DNA of 64,000 nt from Apiospora phragmitis (taxonomy: Eukaryota; Ascomycota; Sordariomycetes; Amphisphaeriales; Apiosporaceae), in the NCBI GenBank assembly GCA_038363925.1, contig JAQQWL010000011.1:7378001-7442000 (forward strand), in the 5' to 3' direction. Below, in pieces: positions 45,543 to 58,044 of this stretch (positions within the stretch are counted from its first letter, which is position 1; every line of letters begins with the position of its first letter). The notes beneath the pieces are model-generated. The model did not search any database. It was not told the DNA's origin and saw only the letters and a list, made by a program, of their open reading frames with translations. Position numbers and translations under genes: made by a program.

Positions 45543-46060
45543 TCATGACTTCGCTTGCTGTTTCTCCCACTCTTTCTGCTCGGCCAAGAACTCGGCCTTG
45601 CGCCTCTGATAGCCCTCATGGGCGCGGCACCGCTCCCAGGCCTCCCAGAAGACCAGGCTGGCGGCCGCCTTCTCGCGCTGGTCGGGGCTCATCTGGGACT
45701 CGTCGGTGGTCCGGGGCAGCTCCTCGCGGCGGGTACTGCCGCCCCCTTGCCCTTGCGGTACTTGCGCCCGCCGGCGTGGTTGGCGTAGCGCTTGGCGCGC
45801 GTCATGCCCATCTGGAGGAACTTGCGCGCCATGTCCATGCCCACGAAGTCGGCCTCGTCGTCGCGGCCGAATCGCTCAAACCGCGCCCACAGGTCCGCCG
45901 CGCCCCGGCGCGCCACCGCGGCCGTCCGGAACCGCCACAGCGGCAGCGGCGACGACTTGTACGGCTCGAAGGTCAGGACGCCTTGCTCCCCGCGCCCGAT
46001 CCGGTAGCTCATGCGGTGCGCATGGGGCGTGGTCTTGATGAGGGGAGTGGTGGTGACCAT
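45543..46060 (-). CDS. DUF4385 protein (one-base frameshift)
   Basis: About 172 residues from the Met at 46060, after one base is added. YRIGRGEQGVLTFEPYKSSPLPLWRF and DEADFVGMDMARKFLQMGMTRAKRYANH are characteristic of the DUF4385 family found in fungi and bacteria. The C-terminal part (SPDQREKAAASLVFWEAWERC, QRRKAEFLAEQKEWEKQQ) is helical. Function is unknown. The frame breaks in a run of five G on the coding strand (C5 at 45742-45746 on +); adding a G joins GRKYRKGKG to GSTRREELP and reaches the TGA at 45543. The true start may lie in an upstream exon, since open coding-like sequence continues before the Met and no clean start context is seen. Confidence 0.7.
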
Positions 46061-48508
46061 GGTGGAGTCGAAGTCTTCGGCGAGGGCATCGTTTTGCTTG
46101 GATCAAGAGGTCAGTTCGTCTTGGCGCATGTTCAGTTTAGCTATCCTGGAAGTGGCTGCGTCTTTTTGCAACTATTGCCGCGATGTTGGTGACAGCCGTG
46201 TTAGTATGGTTTCGAAGCCCTCATTGTTAGAAACATAGCCAAAGACCTCTATGATGTCATTGATGGCTTAGTTTCAAGCCTCCGGTCAACCGACTTCAGT
46301 GCTTCGCATCCCTTCTGCTTCATATACTCTGAACGTACAAGAAAAAGAAAACATGAAGCAGTTTCCATGCGATGTTTGGCGATGACCACCGTCGAAGTTA
46401 CATCCAAACATTGAGATCATCATCGCCGCACACTTTGGCATAAGTCGGCCGAAGATGCTATATCTAGAAGATTAACGAGCTATCCCTATTTTGACCTCGC
46501 AACCCTCAAATAGGGGTAGCTCGTGTATTTCGTCTCAAAGTCCGATAATCTTCCAAACTTGCAACCGCTGCACGTTGGTCCTTCCTTACTCCCTACTGCC
46601 GTGGTGCTGCATAAAATGCTATCACGGAGTGGCATTGGTCGCTAAGTTGTCCCTTGTGCGAAATATAACCGCATCTGATGGTTGGCACATTGCGTGATGC
46701 GCCGCCGCCAAACAGGTATTTCGTCATGCGACACCCGTGGAAACACCTCGGGAAAATACGAAGAAAAGAGGCTACTCAAACAGATGTGGTGTTTCGACTC
46801 TGATCAATAAATGAGCAACACACCCTCGTCATGATCTCGATTCCACTATGATGATTATTCGGACCCGAAAATTGGTATCTGATATCTGATACCAATCTGA
46901 CACCATGCACCCTTCAAATGCGAAGACGTCCTTCTATGTGTAGTAGACCACTTTGTTTGGCCGTAGGGCAGAGAACCAAACCATCGCGAACAAGGGAGCC
47001 CCCACTAACCCTGCAATATTCAGGCTCCACCCGTAGATCCTACCCGTTAGCCAACTCTTGGCAGGCACAAGACATGGATCCAAGGGCTTCTGACGACAGC
47101 GCGGATTGGAAATGAACCAGTTGCATTTCGAGACTTCCACCGAGATGGGGAAAGAAATCGAATGGGGATATTTTATTATCGAACGTGGGATTAGATGTTT
47201 CGAATGCGATTTGTCCCAGGGCCTCCAGAGTCCAAACCCCTTTTCCCTCGCATTGGAGTGGTGGGAGCCCCAAAAGTCTTCATCCGACATGACGTAGCCA
47301 GTCCACAAGAGATTTTAATCACGTTACGAATCTTCAGGATCATGACCCATCGGTCCGAACCCACGTCCCACTCCGGAAGCCCACTACATACTTACGCACA
47401 TCCAATTTGCTTGACTTGCTTGACTGCTCAGCGCAGGTTCTGGCCAGGCAAAAAGACCTGGCAAGTGCTGGTTAGTCGTCGCCAAGCACAGCCCCAAAAG
47501 CTTGTTCGTCTATCCCGGAGTATCCGCAGACACGCCAGCGAGCCAGTCGAGCACGCCCTGCGAAAAGCACGAACCATGACCGTTATAACTCGAGGCATTA
47601 CTTCGGATATCAACCTACCTGCACCCTGCTAGTTGTGACGCTTTAATGAAGATGTGCCAAAGACCAGAAGGCCCTTTTGTGCTCGAGGTAATGCGTGACG
47701 CAGTGGCCGAAGAGGTCTGGTAGGAGCCCTGGGCTTGCGTAACCCTTTCGCCTGGGATTTCGCTCCCTCGGAACTGCTGGTACTTTGAAAGAGCTAGCTG
47801 CATGAACCTTACGTGTTGTCAGATGGCCACTGACACCCAAGATCAGCCAGGCAGTTATTCCCACTAGCTTATGAAGTACATACGGTATTTGTCAAAACAT
47901 CTCGAGGTTCTCGACAACTGCAGTGTTTGGCTTCGAGTCTTGAAGGAATATATTTATGTTAACGCACTCGAACGCCGCAATGCCAAGCCCGAGTTGTGTG
48001 GTCTGCCCCTTCCTGTTTTCACCGCAGGAGCAGTTTCTGTTTTGCGGGACTGTCAACACACCTTGCCGGGGTGCCTGCCGATACACGGCGGGTACAATGG
48101 AAGTGTGGGGGCAAGACCGGGACTATGCCAGTCACTGGCAGTATGTGTGTAGATGGTAATATCGACAGCACACTCATTGATTCGACGCAGGTGATGGACG
48201 ACCATCCATTACGAGTCGGGGGGCCCACCAGCTCCACCGTCCGGCGAACTTGGTCATGCACTCGCTTTCAGACTTGAATAGAAGGAAACACCACGAAATA
48301 ACTCCTTCTCAGTCACACCTTTGGCCGACTGCTCGCATACCTCGTCACTCGTTCACTCATTCAACATCTTATCTTGGTCTTATTCATTCCTTCTCGGCCC
48401 TCCCACACTTACGTCTGCCTTGACCCGTTCCTTCTGCCGTGTATTATATTCTTCCAAGTCTGTACTATTTTACTACAACTATAACGATACCCGCAAGTTA
48501 GGCACATA
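46061..48508. other. Intergenic region, nothing recognised
   Basis: 2.4 kb between divergent genes (DUF4385 on -, mannanase on +). It may include a small 5' exon of the DUF4385 gene near 46060-46200. Short inverted GGTATC/GATACC copies lie at about 46870-46900. No other gene is seen. Confidence 0.4.
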
Positions 48509-50008
48509 ATGCGTTTATTAGCCGGAGTGGCAAGCGTTACTGCCTTGCTTGGAAGTGTGGCCTCTGCTCTCGATATTGACTGGTCCAGTGATGGTAAGCT
48601 CTCTCTTTACAGGCTCGTACCACTCTTTTATCTTTAGCTGATCTGATATTAAATAGACTCCGTTAAGTCTGCGGCCAGCCAAGTAGCATATGGCATGGTG
48701 AAATACTACTCAGGTAACAACACTGGCGATGTTGCTGGAAACTTGCCAGATCCATACTATTGTAAGTCAAACTCCCGGTGAGGCCTTGCTTAGCTGCAGC
48801 TCAAGCTAACTCGGGACATAGGGTGGGAGGCAGGAGCCATGTTTGGCGCTTTGATCGACTATTGGGTATATACCGGCGATGACACATACAACAAGATCAC
48901 CTACCAGGCCATGCTGCACCAAACCGGCGACGACCACGACTACATGCCCGAGAACCAGACGCGGAGTCTGGGAAACGACGACCAGGGGTTCTGGGCCATG
49001 GCTGCCATGACCGCCGCCGAGGCCAACTTCGAGAACCCTCCCGATGGTGAGCCCGGCTGGCTCGCGCTGACCCAGGCCGTCTTCAACGAGTACGTGTCGC
49101 GCTGGGACACCAAGGACTGCGCGGGAGGCCTGCGGTGGCAGATCTGGACCTTCAACAATGGCTACAACTACAAGAACTCCATCTCCAACGGCTGTTTCTT
49201 CAACATCGCCGCGCGCCTCTACCGCTTCACGGGCGACCAGAAGTACGCCGACTGGGCTGAGAAGATCTTCAAGTGGGAACAGGACCTGAAGTTCATCGAA
49301 GCCGACTACAGGGTGCTCGACGGCGCGGGCTATGCCGACGGCGAGAACTGCTCCAGTGTCAACGGCGCCCTGTTCACGTACAACGCGGGCATCTTCATGG
49401 TCGGCGCGGCGCACATGTACAACATGACCGAGGACGGCAGCTGGAAGGACCGGGTGACGGGCCTGGCCAAGTTCACGGCCAAGACCTTCTTCAAGGACGG
49501 CATTATGTACGAGATCGCCTGCGAGCCCCAGGGCACCTGCAACACGGACCAGCAGGCCTTCAAGGGCCACCTGGCGCGCTGGATGGCGACGACGGCCCAG
49601 ATCGCGCCCGAGACCCACGACACCCTGGCCCCACTACTCAAGTCGTCGGCCAAGGCGGCGGCGCAGCAGTGCGACGGCACCAGCAGCGACTTCAAGGGCC
49701 CCGCGGGCCAGGCCTGCGGCTTCAGCTGGCTCAAGGGCCCCACCTACGACGGTCACGCCGGCGTCGGCGAGCAGATGAACGCCCTGTCCGTCATCTACTC
49801 CGCCCTCGGCGACAAGGCGCGGCCCCCCTTCACCTCCAAGACCGGCGGCTCCTCCAAGGGTGACCCCAACGCCGGCTCCAAGGACGACGGCAAAATCGAG
49901 AAGCCCAGGGAGATCACGGCGGGCGACCGGGCGGGTGCGGGTATTCTGACCACGCTTGTGCTGGCGGGTCTGCTCGGGGGCATGTGTTTAGTGACCTCGG
50001 AAGGCTAG
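48509..50008 (+). CDS. GPI-type GH76 mannan endo-1,6-alpha-mannosidase (Dfg5/Dcw1 family)
   Basis: Three exons (48509-48593, 48657-48761, 48822-50008) give 458 residues. The signal peptide is residues 1-20 (LLAGVASVTALLGSVASA). The GH76 domain has WWEAGAMFGALIDYWVYTGD, GDDHDYMPENQTRSLGNDDQGFWAMAAMTAAE with the paired Asp of the family at about 116-117, GLRWQIWTFNNGYNYKNSISNGCFFNIAARL and YNAGIFMVGAA. The C-terminus has a Ser/Gly/Lys linker and a hydrophobic tail (AGILTTLVLAGLLGGMCLV), as in a GPI-anchor signal. Yeast Dfg5 and Dcw1 act at the membrane to attach GPI proteins to wall glucan, trimming the GPI mannan; the same role is likely here. Confidence 0.93.
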
Positions 50009-50593
50009 ACCGCGCGTAAGACGCGGGATGTTGTGCCATTTATTATGATGATCAACTTTTATTTGTGTTTAAAGGCAGCGGGTTCAAATGACCGGAGTTA
50101 GGGTGTTGGGGGAATAGCTTGTGCCGCGTGGCTAGCTATCATAGGTTATTTACTGGACTTGATAGGTTTTTGATAATTCTCGAACACAATTGCCAATTTA
50201 CTTCTCACTCCGTTCACGATGTGGCTGTTCGGCTGTCTACCGGCATAGCTTCTACAGCTTCATAAGACTGGCACCGCCATCATGTATGCCGGACTCAAGT
50301 GTGTGCAAAACTACCATCGATTGACTATCTAGCGAATTGGTCTCTCGTCTTCCCATAGAACAGCTTGAGGACTATCGCGGATTCGCTCATGGCCAACTCC
50401 ACCGCTGAAACTCATAGACATACAGTACTCATGCAATAAAGCGCAGAAATAAATCTCATTCGTGGCAGGCACGCACCCATAGCCTCGGAGAAACCAGGTA
50501 ATCACCACGAGAAGGTCAAGATTCCCTCCCCTCGATCCCAGATTTCGACTCAGACACTCAATAGAAACATTGCGCCTGTAAAGCAACTTATTC
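50009..50593. other. Convergent 3' intergenic region
   Basis: 585 nt between the ends of the GH76 gene (+) and the ubiquitin protease (-). It should contain both 3' UTRs. Nothing else is seen. Confidence 0.5.
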
Positions 50594-53500
50594 TCAAAGA
50601 ACCTGGTAAGGCGGCGGCTCGTCCATATCCATCGCCTCGGGCTTGTGCGGCTCCGGCTGCTCCTTGATGGTGACGAGCGAGGTGGGCTCGACGCCCTCGA
50701 TCGTTTCCATCTCAATGACGTGGTCGTGCGCAGCGTGGGCGTCGTCCGGGTCGTCGGGGACGACGGCACGCTGGGGGACGTCCACCATCTCATCCCCGCA
50801 TGTCCTCGCGGACATAGGCCAGGTAGTAGGGGTCGCCGCCCGAGTTGAGCTCGTCGAGCACGGCCTGGGAGTCGCGGGGGTCCTCGGTGACGGTGCTGTC
50901 GTTGTACTTGAGCCAGACCTTCTTCTTGAAGTCGCGAATCCAGACCCAGTAGTGCCCGGCCGTGACGCCGCCGCCGTGGCAGATGACGGCATGCAAGAGA
51001 TACTTCTCTTTCTCAAAGCCGTTGAACAGTTGGGCCAATTCGGCTTGGAGGCTCTTGCGCTCTTCCTCGTCGCGTTTGTCTTGATCTTGCGCTGCGCTGG
51101 CCAACTCAAGTGCAATCTGGCAACTTGGCCCAGAGACCTGTGCGGGCGAAGATCTCTTGCGTTCGGTGAGGGGAGAGAGCTCTGCCTTGCGCTTCAGAGA
51201 CTCCATGTTCGGTTCATTGGGCGGTGCAAATTTGACCACTTCTTCCCAGCTAAGTGTCTCCGGGTCAATCCACCTGTAATCGTCCTCCCAACCTTGCGGA
51301 AGCGGAACATCAGTGGCAGAATTCGTCTGATTGGGGGAAGGCTCGTCTGTGGGGTGAGCGCCGATATGAGACAAACGCATTTTGAGGCAAGCCGCCCGTC
51401 TGCGGCGCTTTGCCAGTTCCGAATCAACATCGGCCTCCATATAGCGGTCCATATATAGGACATCCTCGATCAGCACGGGATTTCTATTCTTGGTGCTGCC
51501 GGTCCGCTGGATGCAGATATGAAGAATCGGGGGTAAACTTTGGTAGACGGTACTACGGGCAAGAACGTCATTGACGAAGCTGATCTGCGTGGCTTCATCC
51601 AAGGCTTCGTAGATCGTTCTCTTGACGCCTTCTGTGCCGTGGGGAAAGGCACTGAGCCAACGATCGGGGATGACTTCTTTGCTCACCGATTCTTTATCTC
51701 CGTCCTTTCGATGCGAGTAGTTGACGAACATGGGAAAGAAAGTCCTGGTGATCTTGTCTGACTGCAGGTCGGGGCGGCCAGGTACCGGGCCATCCGACTT
51801 AATCGATCGCATCAGGTGTTCCAGAACGTTACCGACGATTTCACCAACGTCGTTCTGGTTTGTACCCTTTCTATCCGATTGCTCCAGGCGCTCAGATATG
51901 ATTTGGTATTTCTCGTCAAGTGTCGTCTCATTTAGAGTCAGGTTATCCGGCTTTACCTCCTCGACATGGGATACCTTGGGAGACTCCTCGCTTTCAGAAG
52001 CAGCTTTCTTCGCCTTGTCATCCGCGTCGCCAGGTACGTTGACCTCCACATAGGAGCCCATGGACGCGGCCTCGCTATCGTTGACAAGTGTCTGAGAACT
52101 CATCGAACTGGGAACATCGTGGGTATCCACCAGGGGCTCTACCGTGACATTGATCATATCAACATCTTGTTGGGTCTCGGTTGGTGCTGCCGGTGAGGGG
52201 CGAGCCGGCAGAGGAGGGGGATCCGTCTGTTGCTTCGGAACGAGTAGAGCACTTGCCGATTTCAGTGCAGTGTTAGCCAACTTCTGAGAAGGCTGCGCTG
52301 ATACTTCTTTCGTCGTCTGGAGGTCAACGAAAAGCTGCGCAAGACTTTCCATGACTATTCGCATTCATTAGTGATTGCATCTATATCGAGGGTTGACATA
52401 GAACTTACATTGTCGGGCTACAATGGCTTCGTCTAGACTAAATGACTCCCCTGTACCTCCAATCCGACGTGCGCCAACACTTTCAGGAGTGAGCTCAAGT
52501 CTATCCTGATCGTGGTGGAGTACCACATCACGGATAGGCTTCACATTGTAAAAGTATTGTAGCAGACTGTTCAAGTAGCAAGTATTGCCAATGTTGTGAA
52601 GACCCGGGGGAGTGTTTTTGAAGCTCGCATCCTGCCCGGTCGGCTGGGTCGTCTCTAAACCGGGCATGCCGAACCACTGTTGCGCATCAGCACCTGTGTA
52701 GCTTTGAAAAACACCAGCCAACGACTCTAGCTTCTGGGCTTCTTGCTCGCCGGCAGCAGCTCCCGAATCGTTGTTGGTACGTTTGTAGTTAGCAAGGGTC
52801 TGAAGAGCTTCAATGGCTTTTGCAGCCTTTTCGGTCTTTGCGGGATCCTTGGCTAGTTCCGCAGCCTGAAAAGGTCAGTGAGATGCATTATTTCATAGGT
52901 AGCGTAACCCATGGTTTCTGAGGAATGAGATGGAAGTTTGGAAGTTCAAGGATAGCCGCTTGCATGTCCCGTTTACTCCAAGGGTGGGGGTGGGGTTTGA
53001 ACAAGGGAATCACTCAGACTGACTTACCAGGTTATTGACAAAGTCCTTGATCAAGTCGGCTGGGAAGTTAAGCTCGACGCCGAGTAGCTCAGCTGCGTCT
53101 TTCGGTCCCATGCCCTGCGACTGTGTGGGTTGCAGGACAGCCTCATGCAAGGATTCCTGCTCAGCTAGCTGCGTGACAGCATCCAGGCATGTGCCATCCC
53201 AACTCCGTTGGTTGATGATGCGTCTCGCTGCTGTGTAGAACTCGGTGGCGCGAGACGGACACTTCTGAGCTAGGAGGACGGCTACCCCCGCGAACAACTC
53301 GGCTCTGTAGTCCGTCCAGCAGCCAAGAAGGTCATAGGGTTTATCATCGTCCTTAGGCTGACCTATTGGTATCATAACGGCCTCATAGTGGACTCGAATT
53401 CTTGCTGCGAGCTGATTCCATGCTTGTTGCAATGGCGGGCCTTCAAATGGTACACGCCGATTCTGGAGGGAGGCTCTCAGTTCAGCACTGGCGTCCTCCC

Positions 53501-54424
53501 ACTTGGCACGCAGCGTATCGAAGCCTGTAATGGGTGTCGCCTGCTCCATTTCGGGGAAGAGCCAGGACTCCTCCGATTCGCCAGTCTCGGCGTTGAGGTC
53601 ACTCGTTTCTATGAAACGCAGACTCCGGAACAACGGGTCGAAGTCGCTGCCAAAGCAGACCATGAACTTCTTGTTACGTTTTCGAATGCGTCTTTGCCCA
53701 ACTGCTGACTCCAGACCATCCCGGACATATTTGAGGAAAACCTCCAATGCGTTGTCGCCGAACTGGTTCGGGGCGTCCTGGAACCGATCGGGGTCTTCCC
53801 GACGGGCCGCTGCAAGATTCCGTCTGGCTCGATTAAGGTCCTGGAGATTGTCAAGGTCCGTGTTGGAGAGCACATGATTCAGCGCAACAACGTCGAGGCT
53901 ACAGTAGCAACCATCAACTGCGCAGACGAATTTGGTTTCTCCGACTGGGAATGAGTGCTTGTGCTGGTTTTCCAGCCTGAAATCATTGCGGTCTTTGCGC
54001 TGATAGAGGACGAAGACGTGGATCCCATTGCGATGAATACTGGCAAATCTCTCTTCGCTTGCCCGGTCGTTTCTGTACGTCACATGGAAGTGCTTACGGC
54101 AGTTGGCACAGACACAAGAGATGATGGAGGTATCCAGGTCTGAGGCGATATCCCCGCATTGCGCAGAAACACGAAAGAGCTCATGCACGTTGTCGCCAGT
54201 GCCGTTGCAGCCGACCAGCAATGCTCCAGCTGTAAGATCGCGTAGCAGGCGGGGCGATGTATACGCTTCAATCACCAGTTGTCAGTGCTGCATCAATTCG
54301 ATGAGGCGATGCCCGTCAACTTACCTCGCACATGTGGTTCGCGGTTCTCGTTTAGCAACGCGAGGGCATTCTCCTTGACCATGGCTGCATTCTCCTTGCC
54401 TTGAGGGCCAGCGAGGTCCGCCAT
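50594..54424 (-). CDS. UBP2-type ubiquitin carboxyl-terminal hydrolase (one-base frameshift near end)
   Basis: Four exons (54424-54325, 54265-53028, 52865-52409, 52354-50594) give about 1,184 residues if one extra base near the end is removed, or 1,119 if the TGA at 50790 is used. The N-terminal half has the long helical region of fungal Ubp2. The Cys box is GLHNIGNTCYLNSLLQYFYN with the catalytic Cys at about 542. The catalytic core is interrupted by a long disordered acidic insert (PPPLPARPSPAAPTETQQDV onward), then VKRTIYEALDEATQISFVND. The His box is GVTAGHYWVWIRDF, followed by VWLKYNDSTV and PYYLAYVRE. It should cleave ubiquitin chains; yeast Ubp2 opposes Rsp5 and prefers K63 links. At 50793-50796 a run of four bases gives MRG-stop; one base fewer gives about 66 more residues ending at PPPYQVL. 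Confidence 0.9.
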
Positions 54425-56585
54425 GGCTGACTTACGCTGTTCTCACGTTCTCAAGTATGAGCTTGAAGGGGAGCATCAGCAAGCTGCGCTGTGTATTGTG
54501 AGAAGAGGTTCGAACTAGATTTGAGTTTCGGTCAATTTCAAGTACTCCAGCCGACAAAGGGTAAACAATCTGGAAAGGCCAACGAGGAAACAGACTTGGA
54601 ATAATTTGCGGAACAGCAAAGGCAGAAGACCGGTGTGATGAAGCTAGACTCTCGGGAAATACGATGCAGCCTGGATATGTTTTGTGCAAGCTATACGAGA
54701 AGCTTCACATTCCAGGTACTTTCTGCAACAGATGAAAATGTAGATGAGAGAAGTACTGACCTTCTCCAGTTTCAAAAACAGGTGGCTGTGAACAGGCCTT
54801 GTTGCCAGCGGTGATGTTAATCCAGTATGGGGCAGCAGGGAGTGTGACTGAGAGTTACTGTTCAGAACTGCTCCTGAAGGGAAACGTTCTGATTTATTGA
54901 GGGAAGTCCACGAGAAATGATCGAGACCCTCTAACAAAATAGATGTGTTGGCGAACAAAAGCCTGACAATGGTAATGCACTGCTACAAGGCCGGAATGGA
55001 AGATCGGTGCCTAATTATCGAGGGGTTGTTACCGGGGACGACGACAAGGTCTAGGACAGCAAACGCAACAAGGTATCCCCTCCGTTCCGATGCGTTAGGC
55101 CGCTTTCACCCGGTCACCACTTAGATGAATAACTCCTCTGTCAAGAACAGACAGTGTCAGTCTCGGTCTCTTCGTTCGTTAAGACGACAAGTTATGCAAA
55201 GGGGTAAGGAGACTTTTTTAAATGAGCATGTTCGACGACATGAACGGGCCACACACTCGCCGATGAGGTACCCAAAGCCATGAGCCTGGCAATGATAGGC
55301 ATGGACGAGAACGGTAAACACCAAGGCTGGGCCGCTGTTGCTGGAGGAATAGGAATGAACTTGTAAAAGGGGTAAATGAAGCAAATTCATCCATCAAACC
55401 CCTGAGTTATATTGCATATAATGAACTCAACCTGTTGTACTAGCACACAGGGTATGGCATCTGGACTCGAAGCTCAATATGGGCGCTTTCATACTCATGA
55501 AGTCTCCAATTTCCTAGGAAAGCTATATGAGCATACCCAGTGTTCCGTCGAGAGGTGCTCCGGCTTCGTGCACCAAACCCAAGCGCGGAAGGGCTGAACA
55601 GGACAGCCAATGAAAGGAGGGCAGGGCTCGCTTGGCCGATGAGATACAGGTGCCAAATAACAAAAGAGCGTTGGGAGAGATATGGCTGTTCACTTGTAGA
55701 CCATTCTGAAGACGCTATATGTAGAACTAGTGAAGGAAATACTGCCACAGGTTGCAGTTCGACCATCACATGAGATAAGAACAAAGGCGACATGAAATAG
55801 GACAGAAGCAAGGGGGGGAATCTCACCTCGGTGTATGTTTTCCCAACAGTAAGATCTGGTTCACCGAGACTGAGCAGGCCTAAGATAATTCGAACGAATA
55901 TGCGTCAGAAGTTGATGGTATATACCTGGTTAGGTCTGGCGGGTGAAGAGTGGTGGGTAGGGTATCATGTAAGCGTTATGCATGAAGCGCAGGGAAAGAG
56001 AAGGAAACGACGACTGCCAGTCTAAGAACCAACCCATGGAGCAAAGTTGGAATAAAGACGGGAAAGAAGACGTGAGGTAAACTAGGCGCCGCCCAGATAC
56101 TCCCACCGATGCAAGATGGCAGAGAAGCAGTTCAGCATGGAACTGTCGTTCAAATCTGCAAATCTGCTGTCGCGTCTGTCTGTGAGATCTATCTGCCCTT
56201 GGGCTGGAACTTGAGGAGCTGGGTCTGATGCAGGCGGGCAATCCCTGTGGATTCGAAAGAGGTGACGTTGGCGTATACAAGGTTTCCGTTGCGCCACACT
56301 CCCACCCGCACAAGAGTGGCTTTCGAGACAATTGAACGAAGTCGAGAGATCCCGTCGACCGCATAATCCTCGGCTAAACTCTTCCCAGCCAACAAATGTC
56401 CGAGCTTCTCTCACTCCTCCAGACGTCAAAGCTTCCAATTGGGAATCCAGCCTGCCAAGTGCCCGTGGTAGCTGCCGCCGCCGCCGCTTCAATTGCTTGA
56501 CGCATTTTCAATACCCGAACCTCCCCCTCCCAACGTCCGTCAAACCCACGAAGCGCTCGTGTTGGCACATCACAACCGCCCCAAG
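54425..56585. other. Divergent intergenic region
   Basis: 2.16 kb between the starts of the ubiquitin protease (-) and the complex I subunit (+). A 68-codon minus-strand frame at 56395-56189 is the only stretch with protein-like composition, but it has no ATG and no recognised family. Otherwise nothing is seen. Confidence 0.4.
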
Positions 56586-57396
56586 ATGGCGAATCCCCAT
56601 CCCATCACCATTCTGCGCCCGCAAGAGCCCTTCCACCAGAGAGATGCCTTGAAGTCGACGGTCACGGGCGCCCTGGTCGGAGGTGCCGCTGGTTTATTCG
56701 CGTCCGCCATCCAGAACTCCCTCGCCAAGCAGAATGTCGGAGCTTGGGGCGTTTTCGCTCGCACCGGCGGCAATGTCGCTACCATGAGTACGGCCAATTC
56801 GAATGCCTTCGCGTCGTAACTGGAGCTAATTGACCCGCGCAGCTGCCGTTCCCGCCGTCTACATGTTCGCCAAGGATGCCTCGGCCAACCTCAGAGAGAA
56901 GGACGACACCTGGAACACCGCCATCGGAGCTTTCCTAGGAGGAGGCGTGATCGGCCTTAGATGTACGTACCAATTTCCCGACTCAATTGGGTATGGATGG
57001 GAAGTCTGATTGTGAAACAGCTGGTCGCATGCCTCAAGTCGTCGGCTGGGGTGCGGGCATCTCGATCGTCCTGTCAGCCTTCGAATTCACCGGTGGTAGC
57101 CTGAAAGGCAAGGGTAAGAACGAGAGACCCGATGTCATCGACGAATACGAGAGAAAAGAGTACCTGCGCAAGAACCGAAGGCGACCGTTAGTCGAGACCA
57201 TTGCGGAAGTGGGCGAGGGCCGAGGTAAGATGATGACCTAACAAAGATGTCGTATTCCACGCCCGTCCGTCACATTCTAACAGCATCTTCAGGTATCGAG
57301 CCCCCGGGATACGAAGAGAGACGGCGAGAGCGGATAAAGGCCAAGTACGGCGTCGAGATCGACCCGGTCAAGGCCACAGTCGATGGTTCGGACTAG
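56586..57396 (+). CDS. NADH:ubiquinone oxidoreductase 21.3 kDa / B14.7-like (NDUFA11) subunit
   Basis: Four exons (56586-56787, 56843-56962, 57021-57224, 57293-57396) give 209 residues. The sequence has Tim17-like Gly-rich membrane helices: VTGALVGGAAGLFASAIQNSL, GVFARTGGNVATM, AIGAFLGGGVIGLR and VVGWGAGISIVLSAFEFTGGSL, followed by a basic, acidic soluble tail (PDVIDEYERKEYLRKNRRRP, PPGYEERRRERIKAKYG). This matches the fungal complex I subunit related to human NDUFA11 (B14.7), a membrane-arm accessory subunit in the inner mitochondrial membrane. There is no cleavable presequence, as usual for the family. All introns are short (55-68 nt). Confidence 0.9.
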
Positions 57397-58044
57397 ATGC
57401 AGAAACCAACCAAACAAGACTTGTAGAACTGTACATAAAGCAATCGGATTTTTTTGCGTCGTATAAGGGACGATTATGGGCTTACGTCTTCTATCCCGTG
57501 ACGGTCGTGATGCACCTTCCCTGGTCATCCGCAGTCCTTGGCCATCTGGTAAGTGCAAACAAGCTCCCTGTTCTCCCAAGTAACATGATGATCTTTTTGA
57601 GGCTGTTAATGACTCGTGCAACGAGCATGATTCTTTTACACCATATTGTTCTATCTCTGATACCTACTACTGCCCTTACAATACTCATCAAGTTTCAATG
57701 GCAAGTTCTTGGCTAATGTACAAATCAGTGCTGTATCCTGCTCCCCCAGTTGTAATATGCACCACCCAGCGCAATTCCCAACCTGCATCAAGATTCGACG
57801 CAGGCTGATCTGCATTTATCCACTGCCCTTGCAGGCGGTAAGGTATGGTCAACAAAACTTGTGTTTATTGATTGCAAAAGACCGGCTATGTACTTGAAGA
57901 CCAGAACTATATACATAACACCTGTGTGGGTGTAGACTTTCCCCATCGTTTGTTCACTCCCCATTTTCGCATATCCGCGACCTGAAACCGGTGTGTCAGC
58001 CGAGGGCCGAGGGGGACAGTCCGACACCCCCTCCAATTGAGGAA
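57397..58044. other. Convergent 3' intergenic region
   Basis: 648 nt between the ends of the complex I subunit (+) and the GH12 gene (-). It should contain both 3' UTRs. No gene is seen. Confidence 0.5.

Noticed and set aside
54495..54520. Possible tRNA B-box (GGTTCGAAC)
   Set aside because: No matching A-box or cloverleaf partner was found around it.
56189..56395. 68-codon minus-strand frame (SLAEDYAVDGISRL..., ending KFQPKGR)
   Set aside because: Protein-like composition, but it has no ATG, an upstream stop closes it and no family is recognised; kept only as part of an intergenic note.
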